Shown: piece after piece, positions 14,101-25,500 of the stretch | Layout of the letters: each line of letters starts with the position of its first letter | Numbering within the stretch: the stretch's first letter is position 1 | Assembly: GCF_020509005.1 (NCBI RefSeq) | Contig: NC_063012.1 | Coordinates: 5,828,001 to 5,892,000, forward strand | DNA length: 64,000 nt | Direction of reading: 5' to 3' | Source of the DNA: Fulvia fulva | Lineage: Eukaryota > Ascomycota > Dothideomycetes > Mycosphaerellales > Mycosphaerellaceae | Translations under genes and position numbers: made by a program | Notes under the pieces: model-generated | What the model saw: the letters and a program-made list of their open reading frames with translations, nothing else | What the model was told of the DNA's origin: nothing | Databases searched by the model: none

Positions 14101-14600
14101 GGAGAGGAGTCTGTTAGCTAGGAAGTGATGGGCAGGTACAAAGTCTGATCCCCATGTAGGATGGTGCAAGTTGAAGTCTCCCAGCACGATGTGTTGGGAG
14201 TCACTCTGCAAGATGTCTGGCAGCTATTGTAGTGTGCCCAGCTAGGTGCTGCTTCTAGAGCTGGGGGGTGGGTTGTATACACTGTGGATGTGGATGCTGC
14301 CTTAGTTGGTGTTGAGTCTGACTGAGGTGATGTCTCCCCCTTCCTGTTGGATTTGTTCCTAGCTGTCTGTTGCTATCTCTTTGCTGATGTATATACATGT
14401 TCTAGGGGTGCCTTGTTTGGCTAGGAGTGTGTGATACCTTGGGTCGTTAGTAGTAGATGGTCTGTTAGATTTGCTGTTGATCTAAGGTTCCTGGACTGCA
14501 ATGACTAGGTGTTTCTTTAGGTCTAGTGCTTGGAGAAAGCTTCTCTAGACCTTGAGCTGGCTTTTGTTGACATTGTACTGGATAGTGGTAAGATTAGGTG
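11180..14600 (-). pseudogene. LINE-2 ORF2: endonuclease, reverse transcriptase, RNase H, interrupted
   Basis: Open pieces at 13600-14211, 13129-13446, 12730-13086 and 12217-12672 form one protein in order. The first has the AP-endonuclease signature (HIVLGDFNLHHPTW, then SSDHLPI). Next comes the RT entry region (GPDRIPNLFIK; KAYRPIALLNTLGK; LSLDISGAFDNV) and the RT core (GIPQGSTMSPILFLLF, then the catalytic box GFVDDTNIL). An RNase H region should follow towards 11,180 but is more degraded. The breaks are single stops or short degraded gaps. ORF2 of this clade nicks the target and reverse-transcribes the element RNA. Outer limits are approximate. Confidence 0.85.
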
Positions 14601-14654
14601 TCTCAATCATGACTCATCTATGCTGGTCTCCTGCTGGTCTTCTCGTGCTTCCTG

Positions 14655-15866
14655 CTACTGGCTGCTATTTAGGATTGTGGTAAGGTTGAGCCTGCTTTGT
14701 GACGGGTCTCTTCCTATAACCACAATTGATTCTGGTCTACCTATGGCAGGGTGGCCTTGGGCCTGTGTGGTTTCTTCTGTTCTGCCTCTTTTTAGAGGGT
14801 TGTAGACAGTCCTTAGGGGTTCTTGGGTGATTGTCCCTGTCTGGAATCTGATAGGGGTGTTGATCCTGGCTTCTCTTGCCCTCCTCTTTGCCTCAATCCT
14901 AGCTGTGCAGTCTTGGGACCAGGAAGGGTGTTTCTTTCCACAGCATGCACATCTGGCTTCACTCTTTGGGGCTGTGCAATTCTGTACTTTGTGGCTACTA
15001 GCACAGTGGGAACAAGTGTCCTTTTGGCTTAGGCATCTAGTAGAGATATGACCATACTGTTGGCACTTGAAACATTGCAGTAGTCTGTGGGTGCTTCTAT
15101 AGATTTCTGTGTCCATTCTTTCACATTCCTAGAAGATGCCCTTGTCAAGCACGGTGTTTGCCTGTTCTGCAGTGCCTATCCAGAGCACTAGAGAAGACTC
15201 TCTCTTTGTGTCCTTTGTCTTTCTGTTGACCCATGCTGCTTTTGTGATCTGTAGCCCTGGGCATACAGCCTAGTTCTGGTCCTACAGCCTCTTAAGGTCT
15301 CCTTCAATGTCATACTTTGTGGTCATCCTATGGGCAATAACCATATTTTGTTGGTGTGAGACCTTAGCCGTCTTGCCTAGTTTGACTGTCCACTCCTTCT
15401 GTGTCTCTAGCCTCTTCCTGTCTTGCTCCTGTGCTGTGAACAGCTTAAGGACACCTCCCTTCTCTTTCCTGGCTCTAATGATGCCTTATATCCCAATCTT
15501 CTGTATGATCTCCTTGCCTGATAGGCCCTCAACCTCTTTCTGCTCTTGCTGGTCGGAAATGTAGATCTTGATAGCTGTTTTCTAGGGGGGAGGGTTTTGG
15601 GATGCAATTGCTGCCCAGGTTGGTTGGCTTGGTTTCTGGCCTTCCTGTGTCCTCTTCTTTGCTCCTGCTGCTACTGTTCTGTTAATGATCTGTCCTGTTT
15701 GGCTCCTTAGTGCCTTTAGCCCTCTAAGGAGCTCCAAAATCATCCCCTTAAGTGCTCTTTCTAGGTGCTCGCCATCTCCTGCCATTGCCATTGTTTCTGC
15801 CTTCCTGCAGACCTCCTTCCACTCGTGACTCTCCTGCTCCTGGTCGTTTCCTGCGATCGCTATCAT
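14655..15866 (-). pseudogene. LINE-2 ORF1: Gag-like RNA-binding protein with zinc knuckles, interrupted
   Basis: The frame starts at an ATG at 15866 and ends at a stop at 14655, with interruptions between the pieces 15582-15866, 15407-15607 (another frame) and 14655-15116. The last piece has an array of Cys/His knuckles (CFKCQQYGHIS, then CSHCASSHKVQNC, then CACCGKKHPSW), which is usual for Tad/I-type ORF1 proteins that coat the element RNA. The N-terminal piece is acidic and helical and contains TWAAIA, also common in this family. Confidence 0.8.
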
Positions 15867-15964
15867 CGTGTCACTCCTCCCGGATCTTCTCCGTAGATAT
15901 ATAGTCTATTCGTATCGTTTCGTAATAAGAGGATATAGTCTCCCCTTCTCAGTAACTACGAGGG

Positions 15965-15982
15965 CTTTACGCTCTTAAATAG
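15965..15982. repeat. Target-site duplication, right copy, LINE-2
   Basis: Exact second copy of the 18 bases at 11007-11024; the Gypsy-2 sequence resumes after it. Confidence 0.9.
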
Positions 15983-17698
15983 CCGGCTCGCGGAGGGAAC
16001 CTTAGAGAAGACAATCTTCTAGGGAATATAGTTACGGAGTATAGAGTATACTAACCCTATAGTAGTTTCTTATACGAAACGTAGGGCTAATAGTACGTCC
16101 TTAAAGATAGAAGCGGTCAGCTTATTATCGAGTTAAGTAGTCTACTTATTAAGTGTCGGCGAGTCTTTACTACCTATATTCTCTCCTAAGAATTTAGGCT
16201 TAGGTACTTCGATACGGAAACTCGTCTTAAAGTCTTCTACTGTAGCTAGGTTATAGCGTACGATATCTACGCTACTATCTATAATCTCGAAGTCGTCGTC
16301 GTCGGCGATAACGGTCTCTTATCTCTTTCTCGATCTCTTATCCTTACCCTTACTCTTACGGCGCGGACGCTCTTCGAAATTGGAATTAGAGTCTAAGGAC
16401 GAGTCGGAGGAATTAGGGTCGGAGGAGTTATTATCGAATCGCTCCTTACGTTACTTCCGCGTAGGCTTCGTAGCGGGTTATTCGGCGGGCTTTTTAGCTA
16501 GTCTATTACCGCGTCGACGTCGTAACTCGGAGAGGGAGCGGGCGATACGCTCCTTAGGTTTCTCGGTAGTACGGCTACGCTTAGCTTCCTCGAGATCCTA
16601 TTTAAGCGTAGTAATAGTCTACTATAGCCCTACTACGTCGGTAGCCGTAGGGGCGGAGTCGTCTAGTACGAGTGTTTCTAGTTTAGCGACTTTAACCTTA
16701 AATATATCGACCTCCTTTTCGGCTCTCTTAGTAGAGCTATACTAGTTATTAGCCTACTTTCTATACTTAGTAACGTCCTAGTTAGCCTTTATAAGGTTCT
16801 TATTAGCTTGTTCTAGGTCCTACTTATATTCCTACTTATACTTTTCCGTATATTATAGTTCGGTATATACTTCCTCGAACTTCTTCTTATTTAGCTCGTT
16901 AGCTTAATATAGCGCCGCCCTATCTAGGATAGCTTAGCGGTGATTAGCCTCGAGTTTAGAAAGGGCGTAGGTAATTACCTTTAGTTAGTTCTAGATATAG
17001 TCGTAAAACTAAGTCGCGTTAAGTAACTATAGTTAGTCGAGTAGGATACGGTATATCCCGGTACGACCGCGGTCGTCTATATAGTCAATAGCAAAGTCCT
17101 TACGAGTATTATCGGTTAACCTATTCTTATCGAGCTGGTCTATAATATCGCCCTCGTAGAGTAATACTACGAGGTTAAAAGTGTCTATAATTTCGGGTTA
17201 GGTATCCTCTCCTTCCTCCTCTTCTAGGAGCCTATCGAGAACCGCGCGTTCCTTATTAGCGTACTTAGTAAAGGGATCTAGTAGGACGGTATCGTCGGAC
17301 TAGGTATACTAATCGGATCGCGTAAAAAGTTCTAAGTTTCGAGTTAGGCGCGCGTAGCGCTCGATACGATAAGTATTCGCGCCGCCGCCGCCGCTAGGGC
17401 TACCGGTGCCCTATAGCCTAGCTATAATATAGTGATACGCTCTCTTAGCGTCTTAATCTAGGGAGAAAGAGAGAGCACTACGCTACCTTTATACTAGTAC
17501 GAGTCGGGAATTTTAAGGAGTCGTAATATCGCGATTTCTAGAGTCTTAAGCGGCGCTAAATATAGTAGCGTCCTTAATATAAGCTATTAAAGTATTACGA
17601 GACTATAGTACGAGGGTATAAGGGTATAGTATTAACGAAGTCGATAGCTAAAGAGAGAAGAGAGTCTAAGAATAAGGCCTATACTTAAAGGCCGAGGT

Positions 17699-17794
17699 GT
17701 TAGGCGTCGGTATCGGGCCGAGCTTAGTCATCCGGGTCACGTGACCCAGGGTCACGTGATCAGATTCGAATCCTTTACTTACGGAGCGGCCGTA
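17699..17794 (-). repeat. Candidate end of the 5' LTR of Gypsy-2
   Basis: On the - strand this stretch begins TATTACGGCC, like the Gypsy-1 LTR start, and runs through two CACGTG sites to a TAACA end at 17699-17703. It lies upstream of the reverse-strand gag-like region. The LTR may extend further left, to about 17,580, and no partner copy is in view, so both the boundary and the identity are tentative. Confidence 0.4.
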
Positions 17795-19854
17795 ATACCT
17801 ATATAGAGACCGAACCCGCTACGGCTAAGGACAAAGGACTAACTATCTTAAGACCGCTCTATATCTAACTTCCCGGTAGACTAGATAATATCGCGGACTA
17901 TAAGAAGATCGAGTAAACCCTAGAGCTACCGGAACTAATCGTCCGGAGGAAAAGGACTAGGGATCCCGACGATAACTACGGCTAAGACTAGAACTATAAG
18001 GCTAAGTACTATAAAGCTATAATAGCTTTGTTCTACTAACTACTATAGGTAAATAATAGACTTACCGATACCGATAAACGTATATTTATAGCTATAGTAG
18101 AGGAACTATTCGACGAAGTCTAAGAATACGTCTTTACTATATTCGGACCCGGTATTACCTACTAATAGGAAGTACCTATCCCGAAGATATATAAGGCTAC
18201 GGTAGGGGATCCTAAATAGGGCTACTTATAGAAGGACGCTATTAATACCGAGCTACTCTTATTATTAAGTAATAATACCTAGGAAACGGCTATCGCTCTA
18301 AGGGGGGCAAATATAGTCACCTCTAAGTAGGTCTTTAACGTAAAGAGACTTATTAGCGGAGTAATCGAAAAGTTCAAGGTAAGACTTATCGTAAGAGGGT
18401 TTTTATAGAAGTAAGGCGTTAACTTCGAAGAGATATTCGTACCTATAGTACGCTATAACACCCTAAGGGTCTTTATAGTAGTAGTTTACGAGCGGGATCT
18501 CGAAATATACTAGGTCGACGTTAATAATACGTTTACCTAAAGCTAACTAGCTAAAGACATCTATATAAAGCCCCTACTAGGAGTCGAAACCCTACTAAAT
18601 ACGGTCCTTAAGGTACTCCGGAGTCTCTACGGCCTAAAGTAGGTAGCTAGAGACTAGAATAAGCTCTATATCGCTACGTTAGTTAAAATAGGATTCTACT
18701 AGTTCGAGATAGACCTATATCTCCTAACTTATACTAAGAGAGACATTATACTACTTATCTATATAGACGACAATCCTATTATACTACTAAGGTTAGCCGA
18801 TATCTAATAGTTTAAGAAGTAGTTTGCGTAATACTTTAAGATTAAGGATCTCGGGGAACTAGAGAAACTACTAGGACTAAAGATTATCCGCGATAGGCGT
18901 AACGGTACTCTAAAACTCGACTAGGGCTATTATATCCGTAAGGCCCTTACTAAAATAGATATAGTAAAAGAAAAGGCAAGCCTAACACTCTCGCTAATAG
19001 ATAGTTACGATAAACTCCGTCCTATAGCCCCGAACGACGAGAGATATAGTAAGGATAACTACTAGAGCGATAATAGGACCTAGATATAGCTAATAACTAT
19101 AACGAGACCGGACCTAGCCTTCCTACTCGGGAGAACTAGTATATATGTCGCGGATCTAATAAAGCGGTATATAAAAGTACTAAAGAAGGTCTCGAGATAC
19201 CTAAGGTCGTTCCCCGACCTAGGGTTAATATTTAGATATAGTAGCGGTACCCTAACCGGATACTTAGACTCCGACTACGCGATAGATCGAGTTAATAGGG
19301 TCTTAATTCTAGGACATGTCTAGCTAGTTTACGGTACGCCTATATCCTAGATAAGTAAGAAGTAAAAGTCTATAGTAACCTCTACTATAGAGGTAGAGTT
19401 TATAGCGATAAACGCCGCCGCGAAATAATTATAGTTCCTAGCGGCTATCCTCCGAGAGATGAACTTCCCGGGGCTAGTAGGAGACTACTCTTTCTAATTA
19501 ATAGTCCTAGCTAATAAGAGTACCGTCGACGAACTAAGACTAGTACGCCTTATAGGGGATAAGTAGGCGGCTCTAACCTTAGTTAAGGACGCCTATATCT
19601 ACGAAAGATCTAAGTATATTAATGTTACCTATAACTATATTAGGCACCTCTAGTAGTAGGGGAAGATTAAAGTAGAGTACTACTATACTAAGGAGATAGT
19701 AGTAGATAGTTAAACTAAACCGCTAGCCGGTCTCTAGTTCTAGACCTTCGTATAATAGCTATAGCTAGTATAGTAAGATAATCGTTCCTTGCCTTACGAC
19801 CTAAGTAGGAGTATTACGAATATAGGTTAGTAGGTATATCGTACGGTACTAAGA

Positions 19855-19878
19855 CTAACTTAGTATATACTAAGTTAG
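19855..19878. repeat. 24-bp perfect palindrome at the Gypsy-3 insertion point
   Basis: CTAACTTAGTAT joined to its own reverse complement forms a perfect 24-bp palindrome. Its right arm overlaps the left 5-bp target duplication of Gypsy-3. Confidence 0.85.
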
Positions 19879-19879
19879 C
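19875..19879. repeat. Gypsy-3 target-site duplication, left (TTAGC)
   Basis: TTAGC immediately precedes the left LTR and recurs at 27102-27106 immediately after the right LTR. Five bases is the usual length for Ty3/Gypsy integrases. Confidence 0.85.
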
Positions 19880-20063
19880 TATTACGGGCAGCCCGCGACC
19901 CCTTACTATAGCTACGTCGGCCCGGCTGAACCGCGGACCTTCTATATCGGGTTAGCGCGGCTTAGCTTTACTTTATAACTTCGCCGCGCCTCGCGCTCCT
20001 CTTTCGTAGCTTCGTAGAACAACAACTATCTCATTCGGACCCTATAGTACGCGCGCCCTTACA
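19880..20063 (+). repeat. Gypsy-3 5' LTR
   Basis: 184 bp, beginning TATTACGGGC (ancestral TGTTACGGG) and ending CCCTTACA. It is nearly identical to 26918-27101. It contains a TTTATAACTTCG stretch that could be its TATA region. Confidence 0.92.
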
Positions 20064-20299
20064 GTTTGTTCTACCTTACTACCTAGATCGCGGATCTAGG
20101 TAAGGGACGCGTAACAATAGGAACAGACAGAACCGTAGAACTCGAGAACGCGTAGAGCCGTATTAGAACATAGAACACGGTAAGGCGTATAGCGCGTAGA
20201 TACCTAGAGAACGTAACGCGGCGACACTATTAGTAGGTAGTCGCGCGCTCGTAGACAGTTAGGATATAGGTACCGTTACGCCTCCCCCGAACCTAGACA

Positions 20300-22340
20300 A
20301 TATGACTTTATAAATAGCGAACGGCGGCATACTACCGCTACCTAAGCCTAAGGGCAAAAGTAAGTAGCGCACATCTCTTTTCCCCGACCTCTCCTCTTTT
20401 CCTTAGAGTTAGACACAGGACGACAACCGGCGGGTTATAGTAGACACCGGTATCGCGCTATAATAAGAGATTAATAAAGCTTACTAGAAGGCCTTCGAGC
20501 GAGAAGAAGGTGGTGAGATTGACTTTATAGAACTGTTCGAGTTCAAGCTCGAAGAGAACCTAGGCGGCGACCTAGACGAGGTGTATCTATTACTCGACGA
20601 GGCAGAACATATTCTCGTATCCGAATACCAGAATGTCACCCTAGACAACCTTACGACCCTTACATCCTAACACCCGAAGACCACCTACGACTTCGTACTA
20701 TAAGTAGTCAACACGGCAATTACTAAGGGCAGATAACTCGATATAATAGAGCGAGCTAACGACCTCTAGAACACCTAGTACACTACGCTATATACCGAAT
20801 ACGACCGTATCTATAAGATGCTACGAAGTGAAGAGCTTGTCATACAGAAAATGGCAGCAGATCTTAAGAGTAAGAAGGATTACGACCTAGCTAAGTTGTA
20901 AGAGCTAGGGAAGAAATATAAGGAAGCTAACAACCTATATAAGCAGTTTAGCGAGATCTACGAGAAGGAGAAGAAGAAGGCACAAGATGCTAAGGCGAAG
21001 AACTAGGCCCTATAACAAGAAGTCGATGACCTAAAGGCTCGGCTTGAGGTAGGAGACACTATATAGAACGGAGGTAGGGGCCGCTTAGGCCGCCGACCCT
21101 CTCGTTCCCGCCTACGCGAGACCTTACTCGAGTAGCTATTACGTAGGTATCGCGAAGCTACTAGTAGAGGGGGCGGTGGCGGTAGTAGTAATAACGATAA
21201 CGATAGAGACGACGATAACCGTAGCGATAATAGCCGAGGACATAATAACGACCGTCCGCGACTAGGACCTAATAATAGTCGTGACTCGAGAATACGTAAC
21301 ACCCGTACCTAGACACTACTAGTTGACCTTCTAGAACGTCTCTTCACTATTAACCGTACCCTCACTCGCGGTATAGAGATCGGTAAGGGTGTGCCCGACC
21401 CTAAGCACTTTAAGAACGATAACGACCCTAATTTCGACAGCTAGTATAGCAGTGTTCTCCTAAAGCTAACTATAGTAACCTTCCGTACTAAGGCAGATAG
21501 TCTGCGCTTCGTGTATAGGTAGACATAAGGTGATCCTTAGCGAAGCATTAAGCCGAGGATCCCTATACCTAGACAGTAGTCCTTTAACGAGTTCAAGACT
21601 AGAGAAGAGTTATTAGACTAGATAATACGCTAATATAGTATACGTAATAAGGGAACTAAGGCTATAGTTGACATTGCTACCTATAAGTAAGAACAAGGCG
21701 AAACCTTTATAGCCTTCTATGCCCGCTACTCGAAGTTACGCGCCTAGATATTATAGACCGATAAGACCGAGCTTATACTGTTCCGTAACCGACTAAACCG
21801 TAAGTACTTTATTAAGACCTTCGGCGACCGCGAAGTCGACCGCCGCCTAGATAGTATATAAGACGTTATCGAGGAGTGTACCGTACTAGACGAGAGTTTC
21901 TACGAGACAGATCGACTATACCCGTAGAAGGAGCGCCCCCGGGGCAATAGTAACTCGAACAGTAATAGCGGCTAGAACAACTAGAATAACGGTAACGTAG
22001 TTACTAGTACCGCTACCGGTATAGTAGGTGCCTTAGTATAGCGCCCACTATAGTACGCTAGTACTAAGAAGAAGGAGGATCTACCGACATATCTATAGAA
22101 CCTGCCTACGCTTAACCGTAAGTAGCGCGAAGACCTTAAGAAGTAGGGTAAGTGCTACCGCTACCGTATAGGTTCTTACGTATCGACTAACCCTAAATAC
22201 CTAATATATAGGTACGATAGCGACTATCGCCTACCGCGTCTACGTAATACTACGCCGAATCCGAACGCGAACCTTAGTTCCCTAGCCGCCGATCCGCGGT
22301 AGGGAAATAGTACGACCGCTACCTAAGCGTAGTAGATAGC
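20300..22340 (+). pseudogene. Gypsy-3 gag remnant
   Basis: With stops ignored, the frame gives an acidic N-terminus, then a Lys/Glu-rich helical segment likely to form a coiled coil (about 20,830-21,000), a Gly/Asn/Asp-rich low-complexity stretch (about 21,160-21,260), a capsid-like region (about 21,400-21,900), and a damaged CCHC knuckle near 22,150 (GKCYRYRIG). RIP turned many Trp and Gln codons into stops. Confidence 0.75.
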
Positions 22341-22559
22341 GGTCACCCGAACTTCCTAGGACAGAAAGAGTATAAGATTAAGAGACACGGAACGTAAGAG
22401 ACGGTAATAGACTATAGTAAGGAGCTTAAGATATCGGCATACGTACTAGATAAGCAATAGCTAGCTATATACCCTTATATAGTGTTACCCGTAATAATAT
22501 AATAGAGAAAGGCTCGAGGCCTTATAGATTCTACTTCTACCTCTCTCTTTCTTAACTGG

Positions 22560-25500
22560 AAATTTATACGCAAATACACAATACCCCTGATCCCTTTGAC
22601 GCAAAGCCGACGACTAATACTAGGAGATAGAACGGCCACTGCGCGGCAGATTATATACGCGGCCCCTATAGACGTAGTTATAGGCGATTATTACGAGCAA
22701 ATGTTATACTACGTCACCGACCTCGAATACGACATCGTCTTTGGCCTACCGTAGCTTATAGCGCACAACCTAAACATCTTCTAGGAGACAGGCGAGGTGG
22801 CATTTAGGTCGGATTACTACTTTGGTCACTATCTATAGAATAAGACACCGATAACAGTACAATCCCTAAGCTACCGCGAGAAGAAGAAGTAGGCACTAGT
22901 ACGGTACGGACTAGAGCCCTTTACTAGAGATGTAGCGAGCTTTATAGTAGGAGGAGCAGAGCTAAATGTCTTATTATATGACCTAGAAGATATAGACGAT
23001 AAAGAAGTGGACTACTAGGGCGCTTCTTAACGCGCGTAGGGGATGTACGCGCACCGGCCTAGGGCTAAGTACTTCTATATTATACCTACTAGGCGTAAGA
23101 GCGACGGCGGAGAGCTTAAGCTAAGTGTAATAGCTACTAATAATCTAGACCAATTCTTAAACAAGCAGTTCAATTACAACCCGAAGGAGAAGTTGCCGCT
23201 AATGTACTACGATATTACGGACGCTTTCTTAGCTAAGGATTATAAAGGACTCCCACCTTACCGACTAGGCGTAGATCATAAGATTCACATTAAGCCTAAT
23301 AGTCTATAAGAGCCACTATACCGTAAGCCCTACGGCCTAGCTAAGAAGGAGAACGAGGCAGTTAAGAAATAGCTAGACGAGCAAACATCTAAAGGGAAGG
23401 TACGGAAAGTAGGGCAAAAGACGAACTAGTCTCCTACACTAGTGCTAGTGGTACGTAAGCCTAGAGGTAGGCTACGTGTTTATATCGACTATAGAGGATT
23501 GAATACGATCACTATCAAGAACCGGTATCCGATTCCCTTAATATAAGAGACGCTTAACCGTATATACGGCAAGAAGTACTTCATAAAGCTAGACATTATA
23601 GTAGCCTTTAACAAGTTACGGATAGCTAAAGGGCACGAGTAGTTAATAGCGTTTGCGACACGATACGGCATCTACGAGTATCTAGTGTTGCTATTCGGCT
23701 TATGTAACGGACTAGCATCGTTCTAATTATATATTAATAAGGTCTTATAAGAACACCTAGACGACTTTGTGTCGGCCTACCTATATGACGTACTTATCTT
23801 TAGTGACACCTTAGAGGAGCACATTGAACACGTACGGAAGGTTCTTACTAAGCTACGCGATGTAGAACTTATAGTAGACATCGATAAAAGCGAATTCTAC
23901 TAATAGAAGGTGAAGTATCTTAGGCTAATTATAACCCCTAACGGCATCGAGATAGACCCCGAGAAACTCGAATGTATTTAGACATAGGAAGCTCCTAAGA
24001 ACCTAAAGGATGTCTAGGCCTTCCTTAGATTTGCCAACTTCTATAGGCGATTTATCGAAGCATTTTCGCGTATAGCTACTCCTCTTACAAACCTGACCAA
24101 GTCGGACGGACTAAGCAATCATAAGAACAGAAGGATTCAATAGTCACTAGATTGCTAACGAGCCTTTAACAATTTAAAAGCTACGTTTAGTAAAGCCGGC
24201 ATACTCGTACATTACGTGCTAGGTAGGGAAACAGTAATAGAGACAGATTCTTTAGATTTTATAAACGCCGGCGTGCTTTCGTAGTATGACGAGAATGGTG
24301 TACTATATCCTATGGCCTTCTACTCGAAGAAGTTAAGTCTATAGGAGTGCAATTATAAAATCTATAATAAGGAACTGTTAGCTATTATTAAGGCTTTTAA
24401 GGAATAGAGACCCGAGCTCGCCTACGAGGTAGATAATAAGGACTTATAGCCAGTCAAGATTTACACCGACTATAAGAACCTAGAATACTTTATAACGACA
24501 AAGTAGCTAAATCGGCGACAAGCGCGTTAGGCTAAGTTCTTATTACAGTTCAACTTTAAGATAATATACCGTCTAGGACTTCAAGGTACAAAGCTAGACA
24601 GCCTAACGAGACGTAGCTAGGACCTTCCGTAGGGGGTAGACGACCCTCGGAACTAGCATTAGTATTAGACATTGCTACCTCCTAAGCGATTCCTTAAGAT
24701 CGCCTTACTATAGGCAATAGTAGAAGATGCGCCGGAAGAAGAGGAACTAGTACCGCTAAACCCTAAAGCTAAAGAGTTTATACCTATAGAACGAGATGCG
24801 CCTACTGAACAACCGGCGACGCGTAAAAGTTAGCGGGAAGCCGAACTCGAGTATCGAATGTCGACGGCGTACGTAACCGATAACGAGCTTAAGACCGCGA
24901 TTAAGGACCTATAGAAAGACCGTACTCCTACACTACTATAGAGAGCGAAGATTTACCTAGTACACTATAAAGTAGATAGCGACCTACTATATATTCGAAA
25001 CTAATACGACGGCTAGAGCTTATAGGTACTAAATGACTAAGCTTTATAGACTAGGATAATCAAGATAAACTATAACGCTCTAGCAGCAGGCTATCTAGGA
25101 CGAGCTCGTACTTATAAACTCGTAGTACGTGAATTCTACTGGCCTAGATTAGCGAGATCCGTACGTAGATATACCGCGAATTGCCGTACCTACCGTATAA
25201 CAAAATCTCTGCACTCCTAGCTACTAGGATTACTATAGCCACTTCCTGTTCTAGATCGGCCTTAGAAACACATTGTAGTCGACTTCGTTATCGGACTCCT
25301 AGATAGTACTCTTGACGGTATAGTCTATAATAATATTATGACCGTTACTAATAGGCTTACTAAGGAAGTCGAGCTGATCCCTATTAGCGTAATAATAGTA
25401 TAGAATACGGCAAGGCTTTTCCTTAAACATGTGTTCTGTCGGCGCGGGTTTCCTAACACTATTATATCAGACCGTAGCAAGCAGTAGGTTGCTACCTTCT

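Larger units (their letters stand above)
11025..15964 (-). mobile_element. LINE-2: Tad-like LINE, younger and only partly RIP-mutated
   Basis: A 4.94-kb LINE on the - strand inside Gypsy-2, bounded by an exact target duplication. From about 12,150 to 15,870 the DNA still has abundant CA and TG dinucleotides and long open stretches. The flanks and the 3' end (11,025-12,150) are richer in TA. Gene order is ORF1 (Gag with zinc knuckles), then ORF2 (endonuclease, reverse transcriptase, RNase H). The sense 3' end is a short tail of TCTA/TCTG repeats (11,025-11,040 on the + strand), as in LINE-1. Stops remain in both ORFs, mostly TAG where Trp or Gln codons are expected, so this copy is probably inactive. 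Because it sits in a heavily RIPped host element but is itself lightly hit, it is the later insertion. Confidence 0.92.
7496..17794 (-). mobile_element. Gypsy-2: RIP-degraded Ty3/Gypsy on the reverse strand, split by LINE-2
   Basis: Reading the - strand from right to left: a charged gag-like region at about 17,560-16,000; LINE-2 inserted at 11,024/15,965; further gag/protease sequence at about 10,980-10,000; reverse transcriptase at about 9300-8500 (RVYIDYYALNAITIK near 9020, AYLDNVLIFS near 8700); and RNase H ending near 7870 (SEFLS, then FKIVYIPSKTNVKPNTL). Integrase is absent; the sequence passes into the Gypsy-1 LTR near 7500. My inference is that Gypsy-1 inserted into Gypsy-2 and the Gypsy-2 integrase lies left of the window. 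TAG/TAA stops are everywhere. The left boundary is approximate, and the right boundary rests on a candidate LTR. Confidence 0.8.
17795..19879 (+). mobile_element. Truncated, RIP-degraded Ty1/Copia pol
   Basis: The segment translates with many stops as the 3' half of a Copia polyprotein. The reverse transcriptase starts at about 18,180 (SKWVFNVKRLISG, then KVRLIVRGF). The catalytic box is IYIDDNPII at about 18,758-18,780, followed by LLGLKI. RNase H follows (LDSDYAIDR near 19,265; EVEFIAI near 19,395), and the end is close to the KPLAGL motif at 19,720. Gag, protease and integrase are not recognisable in the roughly 400 bp upstream, so the 5' part is lost. Gypsy-3 inserted just beyond the pol end, so the Copia 3' tail probably continues at 27,107. 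Confidence 0.85.

Noticed and set aside
16380..16745. 121-codon + strand frame
   Set aside because: It is an antisense shadow in the Gypsy-2 gag-like region, TA-rich and without family resemblance.
17755..17772. tRNA-like B box (GATTCGAATCC) in the RIP region
   Set aside because: No A box, acceptor stem or cloverleaf around it; the match is short and lies in an LTR-like segment.
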